From Proteus penneri (GTDB lineage Bacteria; Pseudomonadota; Gammaproteobacteria; Enterobacterales; Enterobacteriaceae), in assembly GCF_003144535.1 (NCBI RefSeq), contig NZ_PHFJ01000016.1, forward strand, positions 1 to 58,085: a DNA stretch of 58,085 bases, given 5' to 3'. Position 1 is the first letter of the stretch; each line of letters begins with the position of its first letter. The translations under genes were made by a program, and so were the position numbers. The notes under the pieces are model-generated. The model worked only from the letters and a program-made list of their open reading frames with translations, made no database searches and was not told where the DNA came from. Positions 37,751 to 47,496 of the stretch are shown in pieces.

Positions 37751-38728
37751 ATGAGTGAAATCGCGGATTGGCAGCCAAGCGCCTCAATCGCCAACTTACT
37801 AAAAAAGGCGAAAATAATCAGTAATATTAGGCGTTTTTTCACTGATCGTGGCGTGTTAGAAGTTGAAACACCGATGATGAGTCAGGCTACCGTTACCGAT
37901 GTTCATCTTTACCCATTTGAAACCCAATTTGTTGGGCCAGGTGCTTCACAAGGGCTAAAACTTTATTTGATGACAAGCCCTGAATACCACATGAAGCGTT
38001 TATTAGCCGCAAACAGTGGGCCAATTTATCAAATGGGGCGTTGCTTCCGTAATGAGGAAGCCGGTAGATATCACAATCCGGAATTTACGATGCTAGAGTG
38101 GTATCGCCCTTGTTTTGATATGTACCGGTTGATGAATGAAGTCGATGATCTACTGCAAGAAGTGTTAGATTGTGAAGCATCAGAATCACTCTCTTATCAA
38201 CAAGCATTTTTGCGTTATCTCGATATTGACCCTTTATCTGTTGATAAAGAAAAATTGCGTGAAGTGGCAGCAAAACTGGACTTATCAAATATTGCAGATA
38301 CGGAAGAAGATAAAGATACGTTACTTCAATTGCTATTTGTTTCTGGAGTTGAACCTCATATCGGTTTAGAAAAACCAACCTTTATCTATCATTTCCCTGC
38401 GTCACAAGCCTCATTAGCTGAAATTAGTTCAGAAGATCACCGTGTTGCAGAGCGTTTTGAGGTCTATTTTAAAGGTGTTGAATTAGCGAATGGGTTCCGT
38501 GAACTGACGGATGCACAGGAGCAACGTCATCGTTTTGAACGTGATAATCGTCAGCGAGTAGCAATGGGATTACCAGAGCAACCTATTGATGAGCGCTTTT
38601 TAGCTGCCCTTGAAGCTGGATTACCAGAATGTTCAGGTGTGGCTTTAGGGGTTGATCGCCTGATTATGCTGGCTCTGGGGGTAGAACACCTTAGTGATGT
38701 GATTGCGTTCCCAGTTTATAGAGCATAA
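37751..38728 (+). CDS. epmA: elongation factor P (R)-beta-lysine ligase EpmA
   Basis: The protein has 325 residues and is a stand-alone class II lysyl-tRNA-synthetase-like enzyme without an anticodon-binding domain. Class II motif 2 is in [20 protein letters not shown], and motif 3 in [16 protein letters not shown]. It attaches beta-lysine to EF-P. The position next to frdA on the opposite strand matches E. coli. A strong palindrome terminator follows. Confidence 0.96.
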   Translation: MSEIADWQPSASIANLLKKAKIISNIRRFFTDRGVLEVETPMMSQATVTDVHLYPFETQFVGPGASQGLKLYLMTSPEYHMKRLLAANSGPIYQMGRCFRNEEAGRYHNPEFTMLEWYRPCFDMYRLMNEVDDLLQEVLDCEASESLSYQQAFLRYLDIDPLSVDKEKLREVAAKLDLSNIADTEEDKDTLLQLLFVSGVEPHIGLEKPTFIYHFPASQASLAEISSEDHRVAERFEVYFKGVELANGFRELTDAQEQRHRFERDNRQRVAMGLPEQPIDERFLAALEAGLPECSGVALGVDRLIMLALGVEHLSDVIAFPVYRA

Positions 38729-38748
38729 ATACGATATCGATAATGCTA

Positions 38749-38775
38749 AAAAGAGAGCCTAGGCTCTCTTTTATT
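38749..38775. terminator. terminator between epmA and the LemA/GIDE operon
   Basis: A perfect 12-bp palindromic stem (AAAAGAGAGCCT / AGGCTCTCTTTT) is followed by ATTTTTTA. It serves epmA and reaches the last codons of the convergent gene. Confidence 0.88.
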
Positions 38776-39184
38776 TTTTAGATTTTTGATTTTGTCTTCG
38801 TTTTTCCTCTGCTTCAAGGGCTTTTTCTTGAAATTTCGCAAATTTATCCCCTGTTACATCTTTCATATAGCGATAGTTAATAAACCAAAACGTAATACAC
38901 GAAAATAAAATAACCCACCAAATTAAGAGTAGCTTTAATGAAGAATTAACACCCAGCATTAAATGAAAGCTAATTAAGACCATTAAGCTGACAAATATCG
39001 AGCTAAATAATCCTCCTGCAATTTGCGACATATATTTTTTTAACGGAGTGATACTGACTAATGGCAAAATAATCGCCATGGAGAACAGTACGCCAAATGT
39101 GGCGAGCATAATAATCGAGATAGGTTCATTAAAGCTTAGAAACCAATCCGTTATACCAAAAAAAGAAAAGGGAATTTCTATCAT
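38771..39184 (-). CDS. small membrane protein of the LemA/GIDE operon
   Basis: The protein has 137 residues. I do not recognise a family. Four hydrophobic segments (about 20-40, 55-75, 80-100 and 85-105 partly merging) are followed by a charged C-terminal tail rich in Lys, Glu and Gln (KFQEKALEAEEKRRQNQKSK), probably cytoplasmic. Its start overlaps the end of the second lemA gene by 4 bp (ATGA type), so it belongs to that operon. Its role is probably linked to the LemA and GIDE proteins. Confidence 0.72.
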   Translation of the reverse strand: MIEIPFSFFGITDWFLSFNEPISIIMLATFGVLFSMAIILPLVSITPLKKYMSQIAGGLFSSIFVSLMVLISFHLMLGVNSSLKLLLIWWVILFSCITFWFINYRYMKDVTGDKFAKFQEKALEAEEKRRQNQKSKK

Positions 39185-39723
39185 AAAGTGGCCTCCTTAC
39201 TAGGATAGAAAAGAGGGATATCTTTAAAATTAAAAATAAGCTTAAACAATACATTAGGAAAAATATGTATTTCGGTATTATAGAGCGTGACAGATTGATT
39301 AAAAAATTCACGTCTATCTGCAATACACTCTTCTAATTCTTTCGCTTGTGTCTGTAATAAGCGTAAATTCTTCCCACTGATAAGTTCAGGATATTTTTCA
39401 GCAATAATGAGTGATTTTTTTATTTGAGGTAATAACTGATTAGCTAAATCAACTTTTTGGTCTAATACCTCTGCGCATAAATAGAGATCTCTATTTTCAG
39501 CTAACTTTTTAAATAAGGTTTTCTCATGATCCATCGCTTTTTGTGTTATTGCTATCAGCATTGGGAACAGATCAACTTGTTTTTTTAATAAAACATCAAT
39601 ATTTGCAAAGGCTTTATAGCAATTATTTTTTAGCATCACCATATTGTTATAAATCATCACTAATTGGCGTATTAAAAAATAAACCAAGGCGAGAATAAAA
39701 ATGATGAAAATAAGCCATTCCAT
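39181..39723 (-). CDS. LemA family membrane protein (second paralogue)
   Basis: The protein has about 180 residues. An N-terminal membrane helix (about 3-22) is followed by a long helical bundle typical of LemA. It keeps family landmarks: FANIDVLLKKQVDLFPMLI, AEKYPELISGKNLRLLQ, a DRREFFNQSVTLYN segment and IHIFPNVL. It is more diverged than the paralogue at 40842-41399. The start is uncertain: ATG 39723, or TTG 39738 overlapping the preceding stop. LemA proteins have no established biochemical role. Confidence 0.85.
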   Translation of the reverse strand: MEWLIFIIFILALVYFLIRQLVMIYNNMVMLKNNCYKAFANIDVLLKKQVDLFPMLIAITQKAMDHEKTLFKKLAENRDLYLCAEVLDQKVDLANQLLPQIKKSLIIAEKYPELISGKNLRLLQTQAKELEECIADRREFFNQSVTLYNTEIHIFPNVLFKLIFNFKDIPLFYPSKEATL

Positions 39724-39731
39724 ATAATCAA

Positions 39732-40805
39732 TTACCAAAATGAAGAGGTGTTATTAAAATAAAGTGTTAGGATGCCGTCTTGATATTCCATTGGTATTGC
39801 TAGAATGGAAAAGATAACAAAAAGAGCAATAATAACGATGATAGTCGCGTTACGACGAAAAGGACGCGCTTTGTTCCAACGAACAACATAATCTTGTGGT
39901 GATAAACCTAATAGATAGTGAGGAGCACTGTGTGTGATCACAACTTTATCATTAATCGTTTCTGCACTACCTATTAATAAATAAGTAGCATCAGCTTCTA
40001 ATATATACTCCTTAAAACGTTTATTGTTATATTCCAAATCTTGATGAGGCTCGATACCAAGATGTACTAACGGTTTATCAGCTGCGAGAACTTGAATTGA
40101 ACCACTATCATCTGTCATCGTGAAATTATTGATCTTTTTTTCATAGAGTGTTTGGTGATAGCTTTTCTTGCCTTCTTTATTTGTGGATACGTTATATTCA
40201 TAATAGATGTAGCCATAACACTCTTTTTTACCTAAGCGACTTATTAGTTTTTCACCTGCAGTTATTTTGCCTTCAATTTCAACAAGTCCAATGGCTAAAG
40301 AGCGGATTTTTGATGTTGCTAGAATTTTTTGAAAGCGTAAAAAACGTTTTTCAGGTGTTCTTTTGACGATTTGGTAAACAAACATTAAAACGAAACTTAA
40401 AAAGAACAATCTTTGGTCAATAAACAAACTGAAGCTTAAACTTAATAATAAGAGGCTAATAAATACGGTGTTGATAAGTGCCGAAAATTTAGAGGATCCT
40501 TCATTTTGTAATTGGTGGTAATTTTTTATCGCTTTTTCACCAATATTAGCAATATGGTTTGAAATACCGTATGCAAATAATAAAATAACAGCGAATGCAA
40601 TACAGGAGATAAGATTAACAACAGAGTTTTCACCACTAGGATAAACGTCAGTTTCTCGTGAGAAAAAAAGGTAATTCCCTGCAGCAAATGCGATCCCTAA
40701 AAAGGGAACAATACTCAAATTGTTCTTCTTTTTTTTCGAGCGTTTACTACGTAAAAAATAGATTAATACGCCCACAGTACAGCCGATAAAAAAATAAATT
40801 AACAC
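39732..40805 (-). CDS. membrane protein with GIDE/BAM-type domain
   Basis: The protein has 357 residues. It has several N-terminal membrane helices (about 1-150), a soluble central domain (about 165-310) and a C-terminal helix (about 320-340). The central domain reads SLAIGLVEIEGKI, then KKECYGYIYYEYNV, and FTMTDDSGSIQVLA. This is the pattern of the domain found beside the membrane helices in the eukaryotic mitochondrial ubiquitin ligase MUL1/GIDE. The RING finger of MUL1 is absent. Bacterial copies are known to neighbour lemA genes, as here on both sides. Its function is unknown; a membrane-sensing or scaffold role is a guess. Confidence 0.75.
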   Translation of the reverse strand: MLIYFFIGCTVGVLIYFLRSKRSKKKKNNLSIVPFLGIAFAAGNYLFFSRETDVYPSGENSVVNLISCIAFAVILLFAYGISNHIANIGEKAIKNYHQLQNEGSSKFSALINTVFISLLLLSLSFSLFIDQRLFFLSFVLMFVYQIVKRTPEKRFLRFQKILATSKIRSLAIGLVEIEGKITAGEKLISRLGKKECYGYIYYEYNVSTNKEGKKSYHQTLYEKKINNFTMTDDSGSIQVLAADKPLVHLGIEPHQDLEYNNKRFKEYILEADATYLLIGSAETINDKVVITHSAPHYLLGLSPQDYVVRWNKARPFRRNATIIVIIALFVIFSILAIPMEYQDGILTLYFNNTSSFW

Positions 40806-40841
40806 TGCAATTTATCCTTAATGCGGTTATTTAACTTACTG

Positions 40842-41399
40842 TTACTTAAAATGAATCCCTTCAAATTTCATCTCTTCTTTTGGTATTTCTAGTAATTGCA
40901 TACGTTCAAAGCGAAAAAGGCCGGCGATTAAGCTATCAGGAAACATCTCTATTGCGGTGTTGTAGTGAGTTGTTGCATCATTAAATCCTTCACGACGTTG
41001 AGCAATTTTATTTTCTACATCGCTAACACCTGTTTGAAGTAGTGCTAATTGTTCACCTGAAATTAATGTTGGATAATTTTCAGCAAGGGCAATCATACCC
41101 CGTAAAGCGGTATTCATTTCGTTTGATGCGCTGATTTTTTCATTAATATTTTGTGCTTTAAAATAGCGTTGTCTTGCGTCACTTAATGCAATAAATACAC
41201 TTTTTTCGTGTTCCATTGCTTTTTCAGCTATCGTCATCAATTGAGGAATTTGGTCAGCTCTTTGTTTTAAAATAACGTCAATATTCGCAAATTGATTGCT
41301 TACTTGATTGCGCGCCGCAATAAGTCGATTGTAAGTTGAAATTCCCCAACCGATAAATAGAACGATAAGAACAAGTAAAATAATAGCCATTATTGTCAT
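40842..41399 (-). CDS. lemA: LemA family protein
   Basis: The protein has 185 residues. An N-terminal membrane helix (about 4-22) is followed by the LemA helical bundle with NRLIAARNQVSNQFANIDV, LAENYPTLISGEQLALLQTG and DATTHYNTAIEMFPDSLIAG (the last exactly 20 residues). It is the first gene of a four-gene minus-strand operon, with AGGAAGGGA before the ATG. Confidence 0.93.
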   Translation of the reverse strand: MTIMAIILLVLIVLFIGWGISTYNRLIAARNQVSNQFANIDVILKQRADQIPQLMTIAEKAMEHEKSVFIALSDARQRYFKAQNINEKISASNEMNTALRGMIALAENYPTLISGEQLALLQTGVSDVENKIAQRREGFNDATTHYNTAIEMFPDSLIAGLFRFERMQLLEIPKEEMKFEGIHFK

Positions 41400-41534
41400 T
41401 GTGATCCCTTCCTTTAAATATTTAATAAATTAAATAATGATAGTTAAATTAAAAAGTGATTATGATTTTTTAATAAAATTGTGAGAATAAGTTAAAGAAA
41501 GATGGAAAAATATACAATCAGAAAGGGCGCAAAG

Positions 41535-41562
41535 ATCCTACCCTTTTAAAAAAAGGTAGGAT
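41535..41562. terminator. hairpin between glpQ and lemA
   Basis: The stem ATCCTACC / GGTAGGAT has an A/T-rich loop. No clear T-run follows on the minus strand, so its strength as a glpQ terminator is uncertain. Confidence 0.5.
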
Positions 41563-41591
41563 ACTCGTTACACTTCAAGCTGAACTTTGAA

Positions 41592-42671
41592 TTATTTAGC
41601 TTGTTTTTGTAAGAACTTAACGCCTAAATCAGGGAAGTCTGTAAAGACACCTTCAGCACCGGCTTGGTTATAAATAATGTCATATAGTTGATCACCATCT
41701 TTTGCATATTTAGGCAGTTTATCAATACGAACAGTAAATGGATGAATGGTGAGTTTGTTGGCGTGAGCATCAGCCGCCATACCGGTTAATGTGATTTTTT
41801 CTGGCGTCGAGTTCTCTTCGACTAACATGTGGTAATCAGGACCAATTCCATCAGCATAAGTGGCAATCTCTTTCATTGCACCTGGCTTAAACATCCACTC
41901 ATAGCTGTAGTTTGTCCATGTACCGTCAGGCTGTTTCTCATAGGTCTCATTCCAGTCGGTATAAGTAATTAACTGAACGAGTTTTAAGTCCATGCCCATT
42001 TTTGGCATCAATTCTGTTTTGATGCGTTTTAGGTCGTTAGCATCGAATGATTGTAGATAAACATTGTCGGTTTTTTTCGTATAACCGTACTGTTTAAGCA
42101 CTTCCAGTACTTTGGTGGTAATGTCTTTGCCTTCTTGTTCATGGAACCAAGGTGCTTTAATTTCAGGGTAAATACCAATATCTTGGCCTGTTGATTTGTT
42201 TAGGCCTTGGATAAATTCAATTTCCTCTTGGAAAGTATGTACACGAAAATCCGATTTACCCATAGGGAAGCGGTTTGGGTAACTTTGGACTTTTTTACCG
42301 TCAACAATGTCAAAACCTTCAGTAAATTTCAGTCCTTTAATTTCCTCAAGCGTAAAGTCGATAGCGTAGTAACGGCCATCTTTTCTTGCTCTATCAGGAT
42401 AACGATCAGCCACATCTGTTACACGATCAAGATAGTGGTCATGTAAAACAACTAATTCGTTGTCTTTGGTCATCACTAAGTCTTGCTCAAGATAATCTGC
42501 GCCTTGGGCATAAGCTAATGCTTTGGCAGGAAGCGTATGTTCAGGCAAATAACCACTTGCACCACGGTGGGCGATAACGACCTTATCACTCGCCGCTTGT
42601 GCGATTGCACTTAAAGATAGAGTTAAAAGAACGCCTGCAACTAACGGTTTTATTCTAAAAGATGTACTCAT
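41592..42671 (-). CDS. glpQ: periplasmic glycerophosphodiester phosphodiesterase GlpQ
   Basis: The protein has 359 residues. The signal peptide (about 1-28) is cleaved after AQA. The mature TIM-barrel enzyme begins VVIAHRGASGYLPEHT and holds the metal and catalytic residues in DYLEQDLVMTKD and LVVLHDHYLDRVTDV. It hydrolyses glycerophosphodiesters to glycerol-3-phosphate and an alcohol in the periplasm. ATG 42671 is chosen because GGAG lies upstream and a signal peptide follows at once; the frame runs on to 42740 with no such support. It is downstream of glpT, but a terminator hairpin lies between them. Confidence 0.95.
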   Translation of the reverse strand: MSTSFRIKPLVAGVLLTLSLSAIAQAASDKVVIAHRGASGYLPEHTLPAKALAYAQGADYLEQDLVMTKDNELVVLHDHYLDRVTDVADRYPDRARKDGRYYAIDFTLEEIKGLKFTEGFDIVDGKKVQSYPNRFPMGKSDFRVHTFQEEIEFIQGLNKSTGQDIGIYPEIKAPWFHEQEGKDITTKVLEVLKQYGYTKKTDNVYLQSFDANDLKRIKTELMPKMGMDLKLVQLITYTDWNETYEKQPDGTWTNYSYEWMFKPGAMKEIATYADGIGPDYHMLVEENSTPEKITLTGMAADAHANKLTIHPFTVRIDKLPKYAKDGDQLYDIIYNQAGAEGVFTDFPDLGVKFLQKQAK

Positions 42672-42724
42672 AAAGCTGCTCCATTTTAATTCTACGTACA
42701 ATAAAGTTATGTACAGTTGGCAAT

Positions 42725-42757
42725 AAAAAAGCCACATCAAAACAGTTGATGTGGCTT
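42725..42757 (-). terminator. terminator between glpT and glpQ
   Basis: A perfect 12-bp stem (AAGCCACATCAA / TTGATGTGGCTT) with a 5-nt loop is followed on the minus strand by TTTTTTATTG. It would stop most transcripts after glpT, 54 bases ahead of the glpQ ATG. Confidence 0.85.
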
Positions 42758-42806
42758 GGTTTTTAGAGATGAGATTTAACTAATTTCATAAATAATCAGT
42801 TAACGA

Positions 42807-44159
42807 TTATTCGTACTTCTGAAGCATTTCACGTTTGTGTTTGGTTTCAGTAACCATCACGATAAGTAATAACACAACAGACAGTGCACTACCGCCGATC
42901 ATGACCATAAAGCCACCATCCCAGCCGAAGTAGTCAACGGTGTAACCCACGATAGCACTTGCCGCAACAGAACCACCTAAGTAACCGAATAGACCGGTAA
43001 AGCCTGCTGCTGTACCTGCTGCTTTTTTCGGTGCAAGCTCAAGAGCATGCAGACCAATCAACATAACAGGGCCGTAGATTAAGAAACCGATGATTAACAT
43101 ACACGCCATATCAACATTCGGGTTACCCGCTGGGTTCATCCAGAATACGATAGTTGCGATAGTAACTAAGGTCATGAAGAACACACCTGTTGCACCACGG
43201 TTACCTCGGAACACTTTATCCGACATCCAACCACACAGTAGTGTGCCCGGAATACCAGCGTATTCGTATAAGAAGTAAGCCCATGATGATTTATCCATTG
43301 CGAAGTCTTTTACTTCACGCAGATAAGTTGGTGACCAGTCCAGCACGCCGTAACGCAGTAAGTAAACGAACACGTTTGCAATTGCAATCATCCACAGAAG
43401 TTTGTTAGGGAACACATACTTCATAAAGATTTCTTTTGCAGTCAGTTCTTGTTCGTCAGTTTCTTTATAATCAGGTGGATAGTCGTTTTTGTATTCTTCA
43501 ATTGGTGGAAGACCACAAGATTGTGGGGTATCACGCATTAATGCAAACGCAATCATAGCCACTAAGATTGCTGCAAATGCTGGCATATATAACGCTGCTT
43601 TCCAGTCGTTAAACCACGCCATACCTAATAAGAACAGTAATGGAGGTAAGCCACCACCGACGTTATGCGCACAGTTCCAAATCGAAACGATACCGCCACG
43701 TTCTTTCTGTGACCACCAGTGCACCATAGTACGTCCACAAGGAGGCCAACCCATACCTTGGAACCAACCACAAAGGAACAACAGAACGAACATGATCATA
43801 ATGCTCGAAGTTGCCCATGGCACAAAGCCCATAATTAGCATCACTGCGGATGCTAAAATAAGACCTGCAGGTAAGAAATAACGCGGGTTAGCTCGGTCAG
43901 AGAATGAGCCCATGATAAACTTAGAGAAACCGTAAGCAATCGAGATCCCAGATAAAGCAAAACCTAGGTCACCTTTAGAGAAACCTTCTTCTACAAGATA
44001 AGGCATTGCTAACGCAAAGTTTTTTCTTACTAAATAATAAGCAGCGTAACCAAAGAAAATCCCCATAAAGATCTGCCAACGCAGACGACGATAGACGGGA
44101 TCTATCTGCTCTTTTGGCAAACGCGCTTTATGTGGCGCAGGTCTAAATAGACTTAACAT
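42807..44159 (-). CDS. glpT: glycerol-3-phosphate transporter GlpT
   Basis: The protein has 450 residues and twelve membrane helices of the organophosphate:phosphate antiporter family. Visible family segments are [57 protein letters not shown] and [19 protein letters not shown]. It exchanges external glycerol-3-phosphate for phosphate and also admits fosfomycin. It is divergent from glpABC, with a shared control region as in E. coli. Confidence 0.96.
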   Translation of the reverse strand: MLSLFRPAPHKARLPKEQIDPVYRRLRWQIFMGIFFGYAAYYLVRKNFALAMPYLVEEGFSKGDLGFALSGISIAYGFSKFIMGSFSDRANPRYFLPAGLILASAVMLIMGFVPWATSSIMIMFVLLFLCGWFQGMGWPPCGRTMVHWWSQKERGGIVSIWNCAHNVGGGLPPLLFLLGMAWFNDWKAALYMPAFAAILVAMIAFALMRDTPQSCGLPPIEEYKNDYPPDYKETDEQELTAKEIFMKYVFPNKLLWMIAIANVFVYLLRYGVLDWSPTYLREVKDFAMDKSSWAYFLYEYAGIPGTLLCGWMSDKVFRGNRGATGVFFMTLVTIATIVFWMNPAGNPNVDMACMLIIGFLIYGPVMLIGLHALELAPKKAAGTAAGFTGLFGYLGGSVAASAIVGYTVDYFGWDGGFMVMIGGSALSVVLLLIVMVTETKHKREMLQKYE

Positions 44160-44539
44160 ATTAGCCTCCGATGGCTTTTATTTTAATATGTTGATATTAA
44201 ATAATGACAAAACGAACAACGAAGTTATCAAAAAATTTTCTTTAACGAACTTAATAGTAAACTTATACAATCAAATTTACTGTGAGGTATTACTCAGTTG
44301 TCGAATAATTTTTCAAGATGTGCAATTTTGAGTGATATGTTAACTTTATCAAATACTTTTTGTTAAATAATTTGTGATTAATATCACATATGTGGTTTTA
44401 ATTTTTCACTCGTGAGCGTTTCTCTTTCGTTTTTGCTCATTATCAAACATTAACCACATTTTTTGTGTATCTTATACACTATAATTAACGCTAAAGAATA
44501 AATAAGCGTTTGCTGAATGTAATGTGAGAGGGCATCTCT
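44160..44539. promoter_or_regulatory. glpT-glpA divergent control region (CRP and GlpR sites)
   Basis: A perfect CRP site, TGTGA-TTAATA-TCACA, lies at 44373-44388. Candidate GlpR operator pieces containing the CGAAC/TTCG core occur at 44211-44222 (AACGAACAACGA), 44242-44250 and 44424-44440 (CTTTCGTTTTTGCTCAT). The arrangement fits cAMP activation and glycerol-3-phosphate-relieved repression of both operons. I could not find a convincing full FNR site. Confidence 0.7.
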
Positions 44540-46199
44540 ATGATGAGCGGTTCACCAGTGACAGAAACTGATGTCATTATTATTGGCGGGGGAGCAACCG
44601 GTGCGGGCATGGCAAGAGACTGTGCACGCCGTGGATTACGTTGCGTCCTGCTAGAAAGACATGATATTGCAACCGGTGCAACCGGTCGAAATCATGGATT
44701 GTTACACAGTGGTGCGCGTTATGCAGTAACAGACCCAGAGTCAGCGCGTGAGTGTATTGAAGAAAACATGGTTTTAAAACGGGTCGCTCGTCACTGTGTT
44801 GAAAAAACGGATGGCCTTTTTATTACCCTTCCTGACGATTCTTTAGAGTTTCAACAGACCTTTATTCAATCTTGCCAAGCGGCAGGTATTGATGCTCAAG
44901 CGATTTCACCCGAAGAAGCTATTCGCTTAGAGCCCTCTGTTAACCCGAATTTAATCGGTGCAGTTAAAGTACCAGATGGTACTGTCGATCCTTTCCGTTT
45001 AACCGCTGCAAATATGTTAGATGCCCGTGAACATGGTGCACAAGTCCTGACTTATCATGAAGTTGTTGGGCTTATTCGTGAAGGTGACCGTGTTAAAGGT
45101 GTCAAAGTTTACGATCATCAAGCGAAAAAACTGTATGAAATTCGCGCACAAATTGTGGCGAATGCGGGGGGGGATTTGGGGACAAAAAATTGCTGAATAC
45201 GGTGAATTAAAAGTTCGAATGTTCCCAGCAAAAGGGGCATTACTGATTTTGGGTCATCGCATTAACAATATGGTGATCAACCGTTGTCGTAAACCTGCAG
45301 ATGCCGATATTTTAGTGCCTGGCGATACAATTTCATTAATTGGTACAACTTCAACACGTGTACCTTACGATGAAATCGACAATATGTATGTCACTCCTGA
45401 AGAAGTCGATATTCTTATTCGTGAAGGGTCAATGTTAGCGCCAAAACTGGCTCAAACTCGAATTCTACGTGCTTATGCTGGTGTACGTCCTTTAGTGGCA
45501 AGTGATGATGATCCATCCGGCCGTAATGTGAGCCGTGGTATTGTGTTACTCGATCATGCTCAACGTGATGGATTAGAAGGCTTTATTACCATTACTGGCG
45601 GTAAATTAATGACTTACCGTTTAATGGCCGAATGGGCAACAGATAAAATCTGTGAGAAATTAAATGTCTCTGCTAAATGTACCACTGCAGAAGAGGCATT
45701 ACCTGGCTCCCGTCAATCCGCAGAGCAAGCATTACGTAGTGTTGTTTCATTACCTGCACCAATCCGTGGTTCTGCGGTTTATCGCCACGGTGATTTAGCC
45801 AATAAATTATTGAGTAATGAGCGTAGTGATAAGAGCTTAGTCTGTGAATGTGAAGCTGTTACCGCAGGAGAAGTTCGTTATGCTGTTAACTCTTTAACTG
45901 TCAATAACTTACTTGATTTACGTCGCCGTACTCGCGTGGGCATGGGAACATGCCAAGGTGAGCTTTGTGCTTGCCGTGCTGCAGGTTTATTAAACCGTTT
46001 ACAAGTCACGACTCCTCACGAGTCAGAGCAACAGCTTGCCCATTTCTTAAATGAGCGTTGGAAAGGTATTCGACCAATTGCTTGGGGTAATGCGTTACGT
46101 GAGAGTGAATTCACCAGTTGGGTTTACCAAGGTTTATGTGGTTTAGATGCTGATATGATTGAAAAAGCAACTTCAGCGGAGGCAGATAATGAAATTTGA
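44540..46199 (+). pseudogene. glpA: anaerobic glycerol-3-phosphate dehydrogenase subunit A GlpA, frameshifted
   Basis: Residues 1 to about 210 (FAD-binding DVIIIGGGATGAGMARDCAR, GRNHGLLHSGARYAV) read in one frame that stops at 45196. The rest (IWGQKIAEYGELKVRMFPAK, ITGGKLMTYRLMAEWATD, CECEAVTAGE...GTCQGELCACR) continues in another frame to 46199. The break is at a run of eight G (45166-45173). Seven G would give NAGGIWGQ and one complete protein of about 552 residues. It is therefore one base too long: a real mutation, slippage, or a sequence error. Both halves are otherwise intact and well conserved. The product would be the catalytic flavoprotein of GlpABC, oxidising glycerol-3-phosphate. 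Confidence 0.93.
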
Positions 46200-47496
46200 C
46201 GTCATCATTATAGGTAGCGGACTTGCAGGTTTAACCGCAGGTATTCGTCTTGCTGAAGCAGGTAAGTCTTGCGCAATTATTAGTAATGGTCAAAGCGCAC
46301 TACATTTTTCATCAGGTTCGCTAGATCTATTAACTCATCTTCCTGATGGTTCATTAGTGACCCAACCTAAAAAAGCGTTGGCAGCATTGTCTGAGCTTGC
46401 TCCGAAACATCCTTATAGCCGCATGGGGGAATCGCAAGTTTCAACCTTAATTGAACAGGCTCAAGCATTATTATCAACGACTAAAGATCTTGAATATCAA
46501 GGTAATGGTGATGAAAACCATTATCGTATTACACCAGTTGGGCGCTCACGTATGAGTTGGATGAGTCCAAAACGTGTACCAACTCATGGAATTGACCAAG
46601 CGTTGCCATGGAAAAAGTTAGCTGTTGTTGGAATTGAAGGCTTTTTAGATTTTCAGCCACAATTTGCAAGCAATACGTTGAATGAGCAAGATGTTGAAGC
46701 GATTCCTTATCATATCCACTTACCGTTATTAGATAGATTGCGTGATAATCCAAGTGAATTTAGAGCAGTCAATATTGCGCGCTATTTAGATAAGCCTGAA
46801 AACACTAAAGCGTTAGCAGAAGAGCTGAAAAAGCATATCGATAATAGTGTTGAAGCGATTATTTTACCCGCATGTATTGGTTTGGATGCTGAAGAGCCGG
46901 TGACGTTACTTGAACAACTGGTAGGTAAACCTATCTGTTTATTACCGACATTGCCACCATCACTATTAGGCATTCGTTTACATCAAGCATTAAAACTGCG
47001 CTTCCAAAAAGCAGGCGGTTTAATTATGCCGGGCGATCGTGCGGAACAAGTTGATTTAATTGGTAATAAAGTTACAGGTGTTCATACTCGAAACCATACT
47101 GATATTCCTATTCGTAGTGAACATGTTGTATTGGCAACGGGCAGTTTCTTCAATAATGGATTAATTGCGGAATTTGATCGTGTCTATGAACCTTTGATGG
47201 AACTTGATTTGCTAGAGACATTACCACGCAATGAGTGGACACAAGTGAATGTCTTTGCAAAACAGCCTTATATGCGATTTGGTGTGGATACAGATAACCA
47301 ATTAAGACCGATGAAATATGGTGAAGTCTTAGAGAATGTTTACGCTGTAGGTGCTGTATTAGGTGGGTTTGACCCTCTTAATGAAGGTTGTGGCGCAGGT
47401 GTTTCAATGATCAGCGCACTGTATGCAGCACAACAAATTTTACAGCACAATAAATCAGAACAGACCACATCTGCGGTTGTGGAGGCAGCACAATGA
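46189..47496 (+). CDS. glpB: anaerobic glycerol-3-phosphate dehydrogenase subunit B GlpB
   Basis: The protein has 435 residues. The N-terminal dinucleotide-binding motif DVIIIGSGLAGLTAGIRLAE and a C-terminal FAD segment (VYAVGAVLGGFDPLNEGCGA, exactly 20 residues) fit GlpB. ATG 46189 is chosen with CGGAGG six bases upstream. It overlaps the glpA end by 11 bp and glpC by 4 bp, so the three genes are translationally coupled. Confidence 0.96.
   Translation: MKFDVIIIGSGLAGLTAGIRLAEAGKSCAIISNGQSALHFSSGSLDLLTHLPDGSLVTQPKKALAALSELAPKHPYSRMGESQVSTLIEQAQALLSTTKDLEYQGNGDENHYRITPVGRSRMSWMSPKRVPTHGIDQALPWKKLAVVGIEGFLDFQPQFASNTLNEQDVEAIPYHIHLPLLDRLRDNPSEFRAVNIARYLDKPENTKALAEELKKHIDNSVEAIILPACIGLDAEEPVTLLEQLVGKPICLLPTLPPSLLGIRLHQALKLRFQKAGGLIMPGDRAEQVDLIGNKVTGVHTRNHTDIPIRSEHVVLATGSFFNNGLIAEFDRVYEPLMELDLLETLPRNEWTQVNVFAKQPYMRFGVDTDNQLRPMKYGEVLENVYAVGAVLGGFDPLNEGCGAGVSMISALYAAQQILQHNKSEQTTSAVVEAAQ

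Noticed and set aside
38749-38775. Mobile-element inverted repeat
   Set aside because: It is a single palindrome with a T-run between convergent genes, which is the normal form of a shared terminator.
44540-46199. glpA halves as two separate genes
   Set aside because: Each half covers a different part of one known protein and the junction is a one-base error in a G run; the second half has no start codon or ribosome site of its own.
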